From: Cinnamomum chago | Taxonomy: Eukaryota > Streptophyta > Magnoliopsida > Laurales > Lauraceae | Assembly: GCA_038049695.1 (NCBI GenBank) | Contig: CP142457.1 | Coordinates: forward strand, 24,008,501-24,072,500 | Reading direction: 5' to 3' | Length of the DNA stretch: 64,000 bases | Shown here: in pieces, positions 36,184 through 48,400 of the stretch | Numbering within the stretch: the first letter of the stretch is position 1 | Layout of the letters: every line of letters starts with the position of its first letter | The notes under the pieces: generated by a model | Databases searched by the model: none | Told to the model about the DNA's origin: nothing | The model's input: only the letters and a program-made list of their open reading frames with translations | Program-made: the position numbers and the translations under genes

Positions 36184-38160
36184 TGTTAGGGATTTTGTAT
36201 TTGCAATTTGATGGATGCATTTTCACTTTAGCATCATTTGATTTACACACACTTGCATTGATTTAAAATATCTTGAAATCTTGATTTTTACATGCATTGG
36301 TTTTAGACTTGAAGAAATCTTGTTTTATGCATGTTTTGTTTCTATACTTGGATGCATTGTTTTTAGTATTCAAACTCTTTTGAAAACCTAATTCTTTGTG
36401 CTTTATATTTGGAAAATCATTTGAGAAGTTAGGTTTGTGCATTGCATACATTCATCACTTTCAGATTCAGTTTTGTACTCATTTTCATTTGAAAAGAGTT
36501 TTTAGAAATCAAGCTAGCCTTTGGATTTAAAGTTTCAAATCATTTTAGGCTCTTTGTGTTTCATGTTTTTAAACATCTTAGATTGATCTAAAACATGTTA
36601 CCAAGCTTGATTTAGTGGCCCAAAGATCCTCCCAAAGAAATACCTTCAAAATGTGCAAAAGTTGGAAATTTTGCAAAAGGGGAGTGACCTGGCAGTGTCG
36701 CCGGTCGACCGAGACCTGCTTCCCGGTCGACCGGGAACACTGTCGGTCGAGTGTGCAGGTTTTGAACTGAAACCTGCCAACGGTCAAAAATATGACCGTT
36801 GTGCTTTCTCGGTCGACCGAGACCTCTTTGCAGGTCGACTGAGGACTAGCCGTTGGGCACTTTTTGGCTATAAAGTCCATTCATTTCCAACCTTTTTCAA
36901 GGCTTGACACATGAACCTTTGAGACCATTTTGGAGCCATTGAAAGGGGATGAAGTTGGAAAGGCTAGAAGGTCACTAGGAGAGCTAAAGCTTGGATTAAT
37001 GAGTTAAACCACCAAGTAAGCTCTACCTTTCTTTATCATAGTTTACATGCTTGTTTAAGTTATTGGTAAATGTTTTTATGCATGATAACTATGATGTGTT
37101 GAATCCATTCTACCCTTCATCTTTGATATTCAAGATTGGATTCATCACTTTGATTTCAACCCAAGTTTTGTTTTAAACTTTCTTAATCATGCTTAGCCTA
37201 AATCTTTGATTTCTTTTATTGCATGATTATTTCACTTGGTTGAAACTTCCCTTGTTGTTTTCATTCATTTAATCTTTAGTCAAATTAGTTTAGAAAACAA
37301 CATTGCACATGCATCACTTGATTAGGCTTAAACACTTTCATACAACTTGTGATCTTTAGATTTTCATATCATTCACAAGTGTGTAATTGTTCAAGTGATT
37401 TGCATAGAACTTCAATCATATCTTTTTGTGCCTTAAACTTTCAAATTGCATTAAGCATAAATTGATTGAGCTTACTTTTAAACTTGATTGAACTTTTCAC
37501 ATACACACTTCATAAGCATACATCTTTGCATTTCTTTGAGTGTTTGTATGAGTTAGTTTTCATTTTCATATCCGCCTATTTAGAGGCAAATTAATTTGAG
37601 CTTAAATTGTAATCTCTTAGAGTGTTGTGTAAACACTATCTTTGAGAAAATCTTCTTGATTTGTAAAGGTTATTGCTTAGCCTAAGAAAAGCATTGTGTA
37701 AGGGTTATTGCTTAGCCTTGAAAAGCATCTTGTAAGGTTATTGCTAAGCCTAAGAAAAGCATCTTGTAAGGTTATTGCTTAGCCTAAGAAAAGCATCTTG
37801 TAAAGGTTATTGCTTAGCCTAGAAAAGCACATTGAAAGGTTGTTGTTTAGCCTAGAAAAACAACTTTGTAAAGGTTATTGCTTAGCCTAGTAAAAAGCAT
37901 AAATAGTGGAAATCCGGTGGGGTGATTGGATCACAAGCCGGTAGTGGACGTAGGCATTGAGGCCGAACCACTATAAACCTTGGTGTTGTGGTGTATGCTT
38001 GTGGTGATTCATTTTTTAGCTTCCGCATATTGTTTGTTTAATCATCACATGTGACTAGTTTTTGTTAAGAAGTTTAAATTGGTTTAAATTGGTCACAATT
38101 GTAGCTCACCCTATTCACCCCCCCCCCCTCCCTCTAGGGTTAGGATCCCAAGGACTTTCA
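36184..38160 (+). mobile_element. LTR 2 (shared middle LTR), recombinant
   Basis: 1977 bp. At 36400, 36479, 36625, 36936 and 36975 it carries the LTR 3 bases. At 38075 and in the CCCTCCCTCTAGGG form of the C-run (about 38120-38138) it matches LTR 1. It serves as 3' LTR for one unit and 5' LTR for the next. The switch lies between 36975 and 38075. Its promoter region repeats that of LTR 1, with CTATAAAG at 36868-36875. Confidence 0.93.
36699..36877 (+). promoter_or_regulatory. Promoter module of LTR 2
   Basis: Same arrangement as in LTR 1, offset by 6090 bp: GGTCGACC palindromes, the inverted CCAACGGTCA/TGACCGTTG pair, TAGCCGTTGGG and CTATAAAG at 36868. Here it would drive the second unit. 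Confidence 0.6.
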
Positions 38161-38161
38161 A

Positions 38162-38175
38162 TTGGTATCAGAGCC
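38162..38175 (+). other. Primer binding site (tRNA-iMet), second copy
   Basis: TTGGTATCAGAGCC follows LTR 2 by one base, as in the first unit. LTR 3 is not followed by a primer site but by the TSD, marking it as the outer 3' LTR. Confidence 0.95.
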
Positions 38176-38267
38176 TCGTGCTCTATATTAGGATCAAGTG
38201 TATCTTGATTAGGTGTAAAAACCTAGAGTTTAAACCCTAGTGTTGTGCTTCCATAAAAATCATTAGA

Positions 38268-39828
38268 ATGGATTCCACTAGTTTAGACCTTGTAGATTCT
38301 TGTGTAGATTCTTCTAGACCCCTCATTCTTCCATCTTATGGAGATTCAAACATTGAAATTAAAGAATCTCAACTTGAATTAAATGAAGAAGAATTTGATG
38401 AACTTGAAGCCTATGAGGAATTGTACACATGGTCCTTAGAGGTTTCCAAGAAAAATAAAAGATTAAAAGAAGAATCTAAAATGCTAAACCAAGAATTAGA
38501 CTCTTCTAAAAATGAACTTAGAGAAAAAGATGAATTTATAAATTGTGTAGAATCTAAGTTCATGATCTCTTTGAATAACCTATACAATACTCAAGATGAA
38601 CTAAAAGAATTAAAGATAGGTTATGATCATCTTAATAAGGAAAATCTAAAACTAAGAGATCAATTACAAAGGCAAGATAAAGACTTTAACAATCTTGAAT
38701 CTAAATTGACTATCTCTAAGGAAAATTTATCTAATGCTCAAGATGAATTAAATGAGATTAAGATAAATTGTGATGAGCTTAAAAATGAAAATTTGAACCT
38801 AAGAGATACAATTAAAAGACAAGATGAAAACATTAACTATTTAAAATCCAAGTTGACAATTTCCAATGAAAATTTGTCTAATGCTCAAAGTAATTTAAAA
38901 ACTTTAGAACTTGGATCTTGTTAATGAGCTTAAATCTAAGTTAAAACTTGCCTATGAAGAGCTAAACAATTTTAAGGGAATTGAAAATGAACTAACAATA
39001 GTTAAAAATGAAAATTCAACCCTTAAAACCCAAGTCACTCAACTTGAAGAGTATAAACAAAAGTATGAGTGCAAGTTTACCCAAAGTGAAGATAGACTTG
39101 AAAAATTATTTAAATTGGGTAAACCTCATGGAGATAGGACGGGTCTTGGTTTTGATAAACATACTTCACATGACCCTAAATTCACCAACACTTTTGTGAA
39201 AGGTGAGTCCTCATTCTCTAACACTCTTTCTCCTTTGCCCAAATCCAAATGTGTTTATTGTGGCAATGAAGGACACTTTAGGTTTGAGTGCAATCTAAGA
39301 AGAAGCAATGTGTCTAATCCCATCTTTGAACCAAAGAAAGTAAAATCAAACTTGAAGGGTAAGACACTAAAAACCAAGGAAGACTCCATAAAGCTTAAAC
39401 AAGTTAAACCAATTAACAAGGAGTCTCCTAAGATAGATTCTAAAAAGGTTAAACAAGTCAAACCTAGCTTAAAAGAATCTATAAGCAAAAAGCTTCTCAA
39501 CCTATCTCCCTTATATCAACCTATGAAAGAACTTTTGAAGAAAGTTGCTAAGTTAAATTTAAAATTCAAAAGTCAAGTAAAGGGAGAAAATAAGAAGAAA
39601 AGAAAAGTGAAACAATCCCCTAAGAAACAAACCCACCAACTTCAAAAGACTAATCACCAATCTAAGCTAAATTTAGTCAAATCTAAATATCATGGTGATA
39701 AGTTCAAATTGAAAATTTATCAAGTTAAATCTCCTTTAGTTGGTGAGAAGTCCAAACTAGACCTCAAAGTTCAACCCTCCCAAGACCTTAGGTGGATTCC
39801 AAAAGTTGTTTACTTAGACAAACCTTAA
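38268..39828 (+). pseudogene. Gag-like protein, copy 2 (coiled coil plus CCHC), frame broken
   Basis: Same protein frames as copy 1, offset by 6085 bp. The first frame is 38268-38924 (218 residues of coiled coil). The continuation in the +1 frame runs to 39828 with the CVYCGNEGHFRFEC knuckle and Lys-rich tail. The translated products look identical to copy 1, including the frame break, so the duplication is very recent relative to the break. There is no pol downstream. Confidence 0.8.
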
Positions 39829-42256
39829 GGCCTTGAACCTACTTGACCAACCTATTCTTTAATAGTTAAATCTCTTTGTTGGTCATGTTGCATTTGCATT
39901 TTGTTTCTATATAGTTACATTTATTAAAATGCATTGTTTCTTTATGATCAATTGATTTTGTTTTCATACACCATTCTAAGTTACACTTCATGGTTTTCAA
40001 AATCATTTGATTATAATCTCATCATGTTTGATTTGCTTTTTGCTCACATTTAGTTTTATGTTTTGCATTACATTTCTACATGATCAATTGATTGTGATTT
40101 CAAAAGCTTTCATAGCTAGATTTTTCATGATCAATTGTTATTGAATCATTTGTGTAGATGTCATAGTTAGATTTTTTGAACAAATGATTTGAATCAATTC
40201 AAGTTTTTCCATGGATTCCTAAGTTATATTTTCATATGGAAAATCATTGTTTTGAAAAATCAACTTGTATGTGTTTCAATTAAGTTATATCTTTTAAAAT
40301 ACAATGTTGAAAATTGATCTTCAAAATCTTTCTTTTTATGCTCATTGTTGGATTTTGTTTTTCAAAATGATTTGAAGATTGTATGATTGGAAATGCTCTA
40401 TAACATCATTAGTTATAATCATCAAAGCATGTTCCATGATTCTCATTTCCTTTTATTTTGGTTTCATTATCTTAGAAATGGAGATGTATGTTGTTTGCAT
40501 CATTGCTTATTTGTTTACATTCTTTTTATATGCAAATGACTATTGGTTCCATGTATGGTTGTGATCTTAGTAATATTTGTAGAAACCATACTAGAACCCA
40601 AATCCATCCTCTATGCCTTATAGTCATTTCTTTTTGGATGGTTATGATGTTGATTCATGTAGATTCTCTTGGTATCATCCTTATACATGTTTCAACTTCA
40701 TAGTAGTGTTCTTAATCATATGAACCTCTTTGAAATCCATTCCTTGCATTTATGATGGTTGATGGATATCTTAGTAGTTGAATTCATATGATTTAGTCAC
40801 TTTGGAAATTGCATGCATTACAAAGTTATATCCTTTTGCATTGCAATTTATCTTGTTCATCACTATGCTCATTAGTCATATCCTTAAAAGTGATGAATAT
40901 GCATTTATGCTGCTTGATGGAAAGTTGTGTTTGTCACATTCTTGCTCTTTAATCATGTTGTCATATTCAATTGGTTTCATTTGGTATAACTTTCCATTGA
41001 TTTCATATCCAATTGATATCTTATCTTGTGTATGTGATAGACCTTGTGTACATTGGATTGTTCTTGATAGTTATATGTTTTCATTCCATGTCACATTCCA
41101 TTAGCTTCATAATGTTCATGTTGCCACCTCTCTTGCTCATATAGGTATATCTCATGACCACCATGTTTATGTGTTCATAATATTGGTTGGTTATTAGATG
41201 AGGATGGCTTCATGTTTGAATTTCATTTCACTCATTCTTGCACATTAATAGTCATATTTATTGTTTGAATGAAATGATTTCAAAACTTACATAGCATATG
41301 ATTTTCATAAGTTATATTGATTGATGCTATGTTTAGTAAACCCCATTGCTTCATGGATAGCTCTAATTTGGATTTTTCCTAATAGTTATACTTTTAAATC
41401 CATTTTAGAGTGATTGATTTAATAGTCATATCCCTAAATCTCAATTGGTATTCCTTGTTTTTCCAATTGATATCCATGATTGCTTTTCTCAATGACCTTG
41501 CTCTCTTTTGGTAATTTGATCATATTGTGCTTTATAGTTAAATGAATCTAATCATTTCCTTGAAGTTGACCCTCAATTGGTTTAACCATCTTCTTCTTGC
41601 ATCTAATAGTTAAATCTTTGTCAATATGTTGACAAAAGGAGAGAATGGATTGAGGGGGAGTGTAAACCTTCATAGGAAGTATTAGTTTTGATCAAATTGA
41701 CCCTAGGATTGCCTTTGAGCCCTTAGAGTCTTCTTCCATACATGATAGCCTGTTATGTATTTCATTTTCGATTTCATTTATTAACAGGTGCTACTAAAAG
41801 GTATTTTCCTTGTTTCATGTGTGTAGGTACATTTGCAATTTAATGGCAAAGGGGGAGAGAACATTCAAGTACTCAAAGATCTCCTATTCTTCAAAAGGGG
41901 AGTCAAGAAGGGTGAAGAGAATGTCCAAGCTTCCTAAGGGGAGAGTTGTGTATGATCTTCTAAAGGGGAGAGAATGCATACCTTGCCAAAGGGAGAGAGA
42001 GGCATGGTCAAAGGGGGAGAGCTAATAGAAGAAAGAAAGCTTGGAGCTAGAGAAGATGCTTGGCCATATAGAGGAAAGAAGAACAGAAAGCTTGAAGAAT
42101 GATCAAGCTCCAAGCATCAAGAAGATTGAAGAAAAGAGCCCAAGAGCCCAAGCTAAGAGAAGGAGCATCCAAGAAGATTTCAAGACTTGTCCAGCTTAGG
42201 GGGAGCTGAAGACTAAGTGTGTAATTTCTATGATGAGTAAGTTGCCATCAAATTGC
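39829..42256 (+). mobile_element. Non-coding 3' internal region, copy 2
   Basis: Repeat of 33744-36171. The only difference I noticed is C at 40910 for T at 34825. It has the same recurrent AGTTATAT motif and the same cluster of AAAGGGGGAG-like tracts before the PPT at 42257-42268. Confidence 0.85.
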
Positions 42257-42268
42257 AAAGGGGGAGAT

Positions 42269-44243
42269 TGTTAGGGATTTTGTATTTGCAATTTGATGGA
42301 TGCATTTTCACTTTAGCATCATTTGATTTACACACACTTGCATTGATTTAAAATATCTTGAAATCTTGATTTTTACATGCATTGGTTTTAGACTTGAAGA
42401 AATCTTGTTTTATGCATGTTTTGTTTCTATACTTGGATGCATTGTTTTTAGTATTCAAACTCTTTTGAAAACCTAATTCTTTGTGCTTTATATTTGGAAA
42501 ATCATTTGAGAAGTTAGGTTTGTGCATTGCATACATTCATCACTTTCAGATTCAGTTTTGTACTCATTTTCATTTGAAAAGAGTTTTTAGAAATCAAGCT
42601 AGCCTTTGGATTTAAAGTTTCAAATCATTTTAGGCTCTTTGTGTTTCATGTTTTTAAACATCTTAGATTGATCTAAAACATGTTACCAAGCTTGATTTAG
42701 TGGCCCAAAGATCCTCCCAAAGAAATACCTTCAAAATGTGCAAAAGTTGGAAATTTTGCAAAAGGGGAGTGACCTGGCAGTGTCGCCGGTCGACCGAGAC
42801 CTGCTTCCCGGTCGACCGGGAACACTGTCGGTCGAGTGTGCAGGTTTTGAACTGAAACCTGCCAACGGTCAAAAATATGACCGTTGTGCTTTCTCGGTCG
42901 ACCGAGACCTCTTTGCAGGTCGACTGAGGACTAGCCGTTGGGCACTTTTTGGCTATAAAGTCCATTCATTTCCAACCTTTTTCAAGGCTTGACACATGAA
43001 CCTTTGAGACCATTTTGGAGCCATTGAAAGGGGATGAAGTTGGAAAGGCTAGAAGGTCACTAGGAGAGCTAAAGCTTGGATTAATGAGTTAAACCACCAA
43101 GTAAGCTCTACCTTTCTTTATCATAGTTTACATGCTTGTTTAAGTTATTGGTAAATGTTTTTATGCATGATAACTATGATGTGTTGAATCCATTCTACCC
43201 TTCATCTTTGATATTCAAGATTGGATTCATCACTTTGATTTCAACCCAAGTTTTGTTTTAAACTTTCTTAATCATGCTTAGCCTAAATCTTTGATTTCTT
43301 TTATTGCATGATTATTTCACTTGGTTGAAACTTCCCTTGTTGTTTTCATTCATTTAATCTTTAGTCAAATTAGTTTAGAAAACAACATTGCACATGCATC
43401 ACTTGATTAGGCTTAAACACTTTCATACAACTTGTGATCTTTAGATTTTCATATCATTCACAAGTGTGTAATTGTTCAAGTGATTTGCATAGAACTTCAA
43501 TCATATCTTTTTGTGCCTTAAACTTTCAAATTGCATTAAGCATAAATTGATTGAGCTTACTTTTAAACTTGATTGAACTTTTCACATACACACTTCATAA
43601 GCATACATCTTTGCATTTCTTTGAGTGTTTGTATGAGTTAGTTTTCATTTTCATATCCGCCTATTTAGAGGCAAATTAATTTGAGCTTAAATTGTAATCT
43701 CTTAGAGTGTTGTGTAAACACTATCTTTGAGAAAATCTTCTTGATTTGTAAAGGTTATTGCTTAGCCTAAGAAAAGCATTGTGTAAGGGTTATTGCTTAG
43801 CCTTGAAAAGCATCTTGTAAGGTTATTGCTAAGCCTAAGAAAAGCATCTTGTAAGGTTATTGCTTAGCCTAAGAAAAGCATCTTGTAAAGGTTATTGCTT
43901 AGCCTAGAAAAGCACATTGAAAGGTTGTTGTTTAGCCTAGAAAAACAACTTTGTAAAGGTTATTGCTTAGCCTAGTAAAAAGCATAAATAGTGGAAATCC
44001 GGTGGGGTGATTGGATCACAAGCCGGTAGTGGACGTAGGCATTGAGGCCGAACCACTATAAACCTTGGTGTTGTGGTGTATGCTTGTGGTGATTCATTTT
44101 TTAGCTTCCGCATATTGTTTGTTTAATCATCACATGTGACTAGTTTTTGTTAAGAAGTTAAAATTGGTTTAAATTGGTCACAATTGTAGCTCACCCTATT
44201 CACCCCCCCCCCCCCTCTAGGGTTAGGATCCCAAGGACTTTCA
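42269..44243 (+). mobile_element. LTR 3 of the tandem element (3' outer LTR)
   Basis: 1975 bp, ending GGACTTTCA, followed immediately by the TSD TCATC (44244-44248). It carries A at 44160 and a plain C-run into CTCTAGGG, unlike LTRs 1 and 2. Its promoter has CTATAAAG at 42953-42960. Confidence 0.95.
42784..42962 (+). promoter_or_regulatory. Promoter module of LTR 3
   Basis: Palindromes, inverted AACGG motifs and CTATAAAG (42953-42960) as in the other two LTRs. Being in the 3' LTR, it would read out into the flanking old copia sequence. Confidence 0.55.
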
Positions 44244-44248
44244 TCATC

Positions 44249-44520
44249 ATGATTAGTCCCATCATCACAAGAAACTTGTGGAGTAGCAAAACATGTAAAT
44301 GCCAGAAAAGCTATGAATTTCTCTTTGCTAGTGGTAGGCTTCTCAGTTTCAGACCTTTTCAAATTAAAAGCCCTTTTCTTTGGTTTTCTATTACCACAAT
44401 CACTAGCAAGGTGTCCATATCCATGACACTCATACCACTGAATCCCTTAGAAGATTCCGTCTTCCCAATAGATTTGGGGATTTTGGTAGAAGTGCCTTCG
44501 TGGTAGATATCCATTCTAAC
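44249..44520 (-). pseudogene. Old Sirevirus-like gag, N-terminal part with first zinc knuckle
   Basis: Minus-strand translation gives a CCHC-like box near 44430-44395 (CHGYGHLASDC), then NRKPKKRAFNLKRSETEKPT and an acidic stretch ending at the TSD. The frame is the same gag that continues at 30093, so the young element split one coding region. Flanking order (PBS at 44556, LTR at 44570) fits the 5' end of the old copia element on the minus strand. Confidence 0.75.
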
Positions 44521-44555
44521 AATATTTGGATCAACACAATAAAATAGTGCAACCT

Positions 44556-44568
44556 GCTCTGATACTAA
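44556..44568 (-). other. Primer binding site of the old copia element
   Basis: GCTCTGATACTAA is the reverse complement of TTAGTATCAGAGC, a one-base variant of the Met-tRNA site, directly inside the LTR that starts at 44570. Confidence 0.85.
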
Positions 44569-44569
44569 T

Positions 44570-44786
44570 TGAAAGTTCCGCAGAACCTATTAGAATGGAT
44601 GTTAGTCTAATTAATCAAACAATCTAGCAAATGAAATCAACCAAACAAGATAGAACTAGTAAATAAATCTACCAAGCAATCACCGCAAGACACAATATTT
44701 AACTTGGAAACCCTTTCCAGGGAGAGAAACCAAGATCTATAAATCAAGAACTCACAAACAATTACAAGATCTACAAATTGAAGATG
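44570..44786 (-). mobile_element. 5' LTR fragment of the old copia element
   Basis: It matches 26151-26364 with many substitutions and small gaps (TGAAAGTTCC at the end, CTTTCCAGGGAGAGAAAC in the middle). Similarity stops near AGATCTAC (about 44775), so the LTR is truncated before the gypsy insertion at 44807. Confidence 0.8.
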
Positions 44787-46795
44787 ACCAAATCCATTCC
44801 CGTCATTGTCACGTCCCCCGAACCCGATTAGAAAATAAACCGGATCCGGGGAGTGAAATTTTGGGCCAATTAAAAAATTTTCCCCTTTTTGGCCCAAGGA
44901 TCGTAAGTCCGATGTGAGGATATTGCATTTCAAACCTCAAGTAATATAAAACTGCGGAGTTCATACGATTTGAGGCATATTAAATTTTGAAGCAATGAAT
45001 AACAATCTCCTTAATAATTAAAGTTGCACAAGGAAATAATAAACTAATCAAGGAATTAAAGTATTAACAAAGGCCATCCCAATATCCAAGGCCTTTTAAA
45101 AGAACATGATGTCAATGAAAGAAAAGTTCAACGAAGAATAAAAATGAATTAAATAAAGTCTAATATTTGTCCCAAAGTGAGTCTCTCATGTGCCTGGTAA
45201 TGATGATTCCACTCTACGTCATCGGCACTCCACTCCTATGCCTCCTCTGCTGGTTGGAGATCCTCTGAGATCTCCTCACCGACCTGCTCCTCGTAGTAGT
45301 ACTTATCTGAGGAGTCTGCACACCAAGGAACCGAGTCAACGACATGTTGAGCAATAGATAAGCAAGATATAATTAAAACATAACATGCATCAAATATAGG
45401 AGTAATGACAAGTACAAGATCGTAGGAATACAAGGAACAATACTAGGCATGTAGCATGAATAAATATCATCAGAATCATAAACAGGAATCCTAGCAATAC
45501 TAACAATCACCACTACCAATGTAATGCAATGCACAAGAGGGAGACTCCGTGGATGTCCAAGCTACCTCACGGGGTACCAGTAACAATCCTACCCGGACTA
45601 CTGATACCAAAGTCCGGCTCCAGGGGGATCCAAGCTCCCAGTCCTAGGAATAGTAGCACGGTCCAAGCCCGCTCCCAACTATTCAACGCCATGGACGTCG
45701 TCCAAAGCCGACTACCCACCCCGATGTCCGAGTAACCGGCCCAGCTATAAACCCCCAAACTGCAGCTGGCCATGATATGCAAATAATAATAATAAAGTGG
45801 TGTTGACACGAAAATAAACCAAGACAAGCAAGTCTGACTAGCTCAATATACAAGACATGTTCATAGAGATTATCTCCTTCAAGTCAATACAAGACAAACC
45901 CAATCACGTGATAATCCCTTCAGTCTAGCCAGTCATGTTTATCAATTACATAACACGGGGTCCTAAGGTACACTCTAAGTCAGGTCCAAGTTCTAATTCT
46001 ACAAGGGATTATGTTTCATAATTAATTAGGTGTTTTATGCCAAGAGAGTGTACAAGGATACAAAATCAACGGATACGATTAACAAATCAGGGAGATATTA
46101 CAATCCAATCCTAGGCAAGTGTTGCCATCCATGTACCATATGTGATGTAACGGAGTGCGTGGGGAATTCGAATAATCAATGCTTATAAACAATTTCCTTG
46201 GTGTACAATCATGTTGAGCATCGATTGATTCAATTTCATACGCATTCGGTTAACCATACACAATACACGAATACCTAGACAACCCATCGAAGCACACCAA
46301 GCCACGTGCTACGATTTCAAAACCCCATTAATGGTCACGTGAGAGTGGTTTCATGGTTTCCAATGTCTAAGACCCAAACCTAGGCTAACAATCTCGTTAC
46401 TAACAAGAAAGTGGTCTAATAATTAATCTCCCTAACTACCTCCCTACTTGATCCCCAATCATCGCGAGATATGTATCATTGGATTCTACACTCAAAGAGC
46501 TTTCCAACGATATATGGCTCGCGAAATTCCGACGTATGGCTCAGAAGTTATGGCCCATAGAAGTTTAACCCTTTTTATATATATATATATAGGGAAAAAA
46601 GCATTATACCTACTTGTACTTTGGTCTTTTTGCAGAGTAGTCCATGTACTTTGGTATTTTGTACTAAACCTACCTGTAGTTCTAATTAACATGCAAATAC
46701 CAACGGACGTGACGGAATATAGGAAATGACAAATTTACCCCTCCATATATAAGATCTCTCTTCGCTTTTTTTGTTCATTTGCCCTCTTTCGCTTG

Positions 46796-47728
46796 CGGCT
46801 AGGGTTCAAAAGCTCGCGCCTCTCAACTTCGGACAGCAGCGCTCCATCGAAACACCATGAGACTCCCCTCCGACCGCTCGATCAAAAACCTCGCGGATCC
46901 GACGGCGGCGATGGCTCAGTGTCGTGGAACAAGTGCCGGCCCACCGCCCGCGAGAAGATCTCAATCGTCCCTCTCGATTCCAGTGGCGTCAAGAGGCCTT
47001 ACTCCAATCAAAGCCCTTCGTCGCACGGCAACGGAATCTTCAAGTCGCTCTTCTCCTCCATCACGAGAAAGAGCCCTAGATCGCTGGACTCTTCCAAGGA
47101 AGAGCAGTGGAAGGTCGTGGTTGCCGAGCTCTCGCATAAGCTCCAGCAAGCTTCGAGAAAACGAGACGAGGCGCTTCTCGAAGCTTCGAGGCTAAAGCAC
47201 TCCATGTCCGAGCTCGAGAAGAAGCTCAACAAGCTCGAGATCTACTGCCAAGAGCTGAAATCAGGGCTCGAGGTTTGCAGCACGTCGCTGTTCCCTACAG
47301 ACCGGAAGGATCTCTTCAATCCGACGAATCAGACCGTCGAATCCTTCCTCCACGCCGTCTCCGACGCGAGATCAGCCGTCAGGCACCTGAGCCGATCACT
47401 CACAGCCCAGATCCGGCAGGCAAGAGGCAAGATCCACGAGCGGGTCTCGGCTCTCCTCCAACCGTACGATGTCAAGATCTCGACCGCGAAGAGCCCGAAG
47501 AGCCTGCTCTTCTACCTGGAAGCGGTCCTCAACCGAGCCTTCTACGAGGATTTCGAGTCGAGTGGGTTTCAGAAGAACGACTCGGATCAGATCTTGAATC
47601 CGATCGAACGGTGCGATGCGAACTTCACGTCGTATGTGGTGTTGAGAGGGCTGAGTTGGGATGAGGTGCTGACGAAGGGGACTCGGCATTTCAGTGAGAG
47701 TTTCAGTGGGTTTTGTCATTTCCACTGA
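46796..47728 (+). pseudogene. Captured fragment of an IRK-interacting-protein (DUF641) gene
   Basis: A continuous frame of about 310 codons reads as a plant DUF641 (IRK-interacting/GIL1-like) protein. It has a Ser-rich basic start, a coiled coil (ELSHKLQQASRKRDEALLEA, then SELEKKLNKLE), and the conserved DUF641 block ESFLHAVSDARSAVRHLSRS, LLQPYDVKIS, KSLLFYLEAVLNRAFYEDFE, LNPIERCDANF and LSWDEVLTKGTRHFSE. Intact family members continue well beyond this; here resemblance ends near 47710 and a stop follows. No in-frame ATG precedes the coiled coil (the frame opens with TTG), so the start is missing. The fragment is much more GC-rich than its surroundings and lies inside the MULE, as captured host exons do. 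Function as a protein is unlikely; RNA-level effects on the parent gene are possible. Confidence 0.85.
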
Positions 47729-47744
47729 CGGAAGGAAACTTTGC

Positions 47745-48400
47745 AGGTTGAAAAGCAAGCAAGAAGTCTGGTGTCTACTGATGAACGTGATGCGTTGGAT
47801 GGGATTCATAAATCCAACGGAGATGGGCATTTTACGAATCCGACGGTAAAGAAGGTGGATGCTCGGTCTTCTGCTACATGGGCATCTTTATTTTAACTCC
47901 ATACAGATAGGACAAGGGATTTACATCACCAAGACCATCTTTCAAAGGATCCGACCCACCATGTAGAGTTTGATGAGGATGACTCCTCTGCAGCTGTCCA
48001 AAAACCTGGGGCAATGCCCTGGTAGGTTATTTAATTGGTAATTCTCCTCCCATTTTTTAAGTTAAAAATCTCCTTTCAAAAGCATGGAGAATAAAAGATC
48101 TTGGAAAAAAGCCAAAAGCTCGTCTGAAGGCAAAAAGCATTTGGTTAGAGCGGATGGTTCACTTAGAGCTTGTGTTTGTAAGAAGACAACGTTAATTAAG
48201 CAATGTTGAGAAGGACTGAGACGTGGGATTGTTAACAGATGATTGCAGTAGAAAACACAAGATGGCTACCAGTGATGATTTGCATCTTGCCAAAAGGTCA
48301 AAGCATATTGCCCAGGGTGATGATACAGCTGAAAGATCAGTTTTTGTTGGCAGAAAGATTGATTCCACATGCTTTGCTGTGTCGAAGGTAAATGACATGA
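47745..48400 (+). other. Further possibly captured gene sequence in the Pack-MULE
   Basis: After a TTTGCAG that looks like a splice acceptor (47742-47748), an open stretch of about 50 codons (VEKQARSLVSTDERDALDG at its start) runs to a stop near 47896. A second coding-like piece (about 48235-48395) contains HKMATSDDLHLAKRSKHIAQ. Both look like exon fragments with intron remnants between them. I do not recognise the parent gene. Confidence 0.4.

Larger units (their letters stand above)
30094..44243 (+). mobile_element. Tandem non-autonomous Sirevirus-like element (LTR-int-LTR-int-LTR), TSD TCATC
   Basis: Three LTRs (30094-32075, 36184-38160, 42269-44243) alternate with two 4108-bp internal regions (32076-36183, 38161-42268). 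TCATC at 30089-30093 is repeated at 44244-44248, so the whole 14.15 kb occupies one insertion site, inside the gag of an older copia copy. Each internal region begins with a Met-tRNA primer site, carries a broken Gag-like ORF with a CCHC knuckle, has no pol, and ends with AAAGGGGGAGA at the polypurine tract. The two internal regions differ by one base that I noticed (34825 T, 40910 C). The element must borrow reverse transcriptase and integrase from an autonomous relative. The triple structure is best explained by unequal LTR-LTR recombination. Confidence 0.95.

Noticed and set aside
46793-46795. TTG as the start of the DUF641 open frame
   Set aside because: Plant nuclear genes start at ATG. 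The first in-frame Met is deep in the coiled coil, so the fragment lacks its start.
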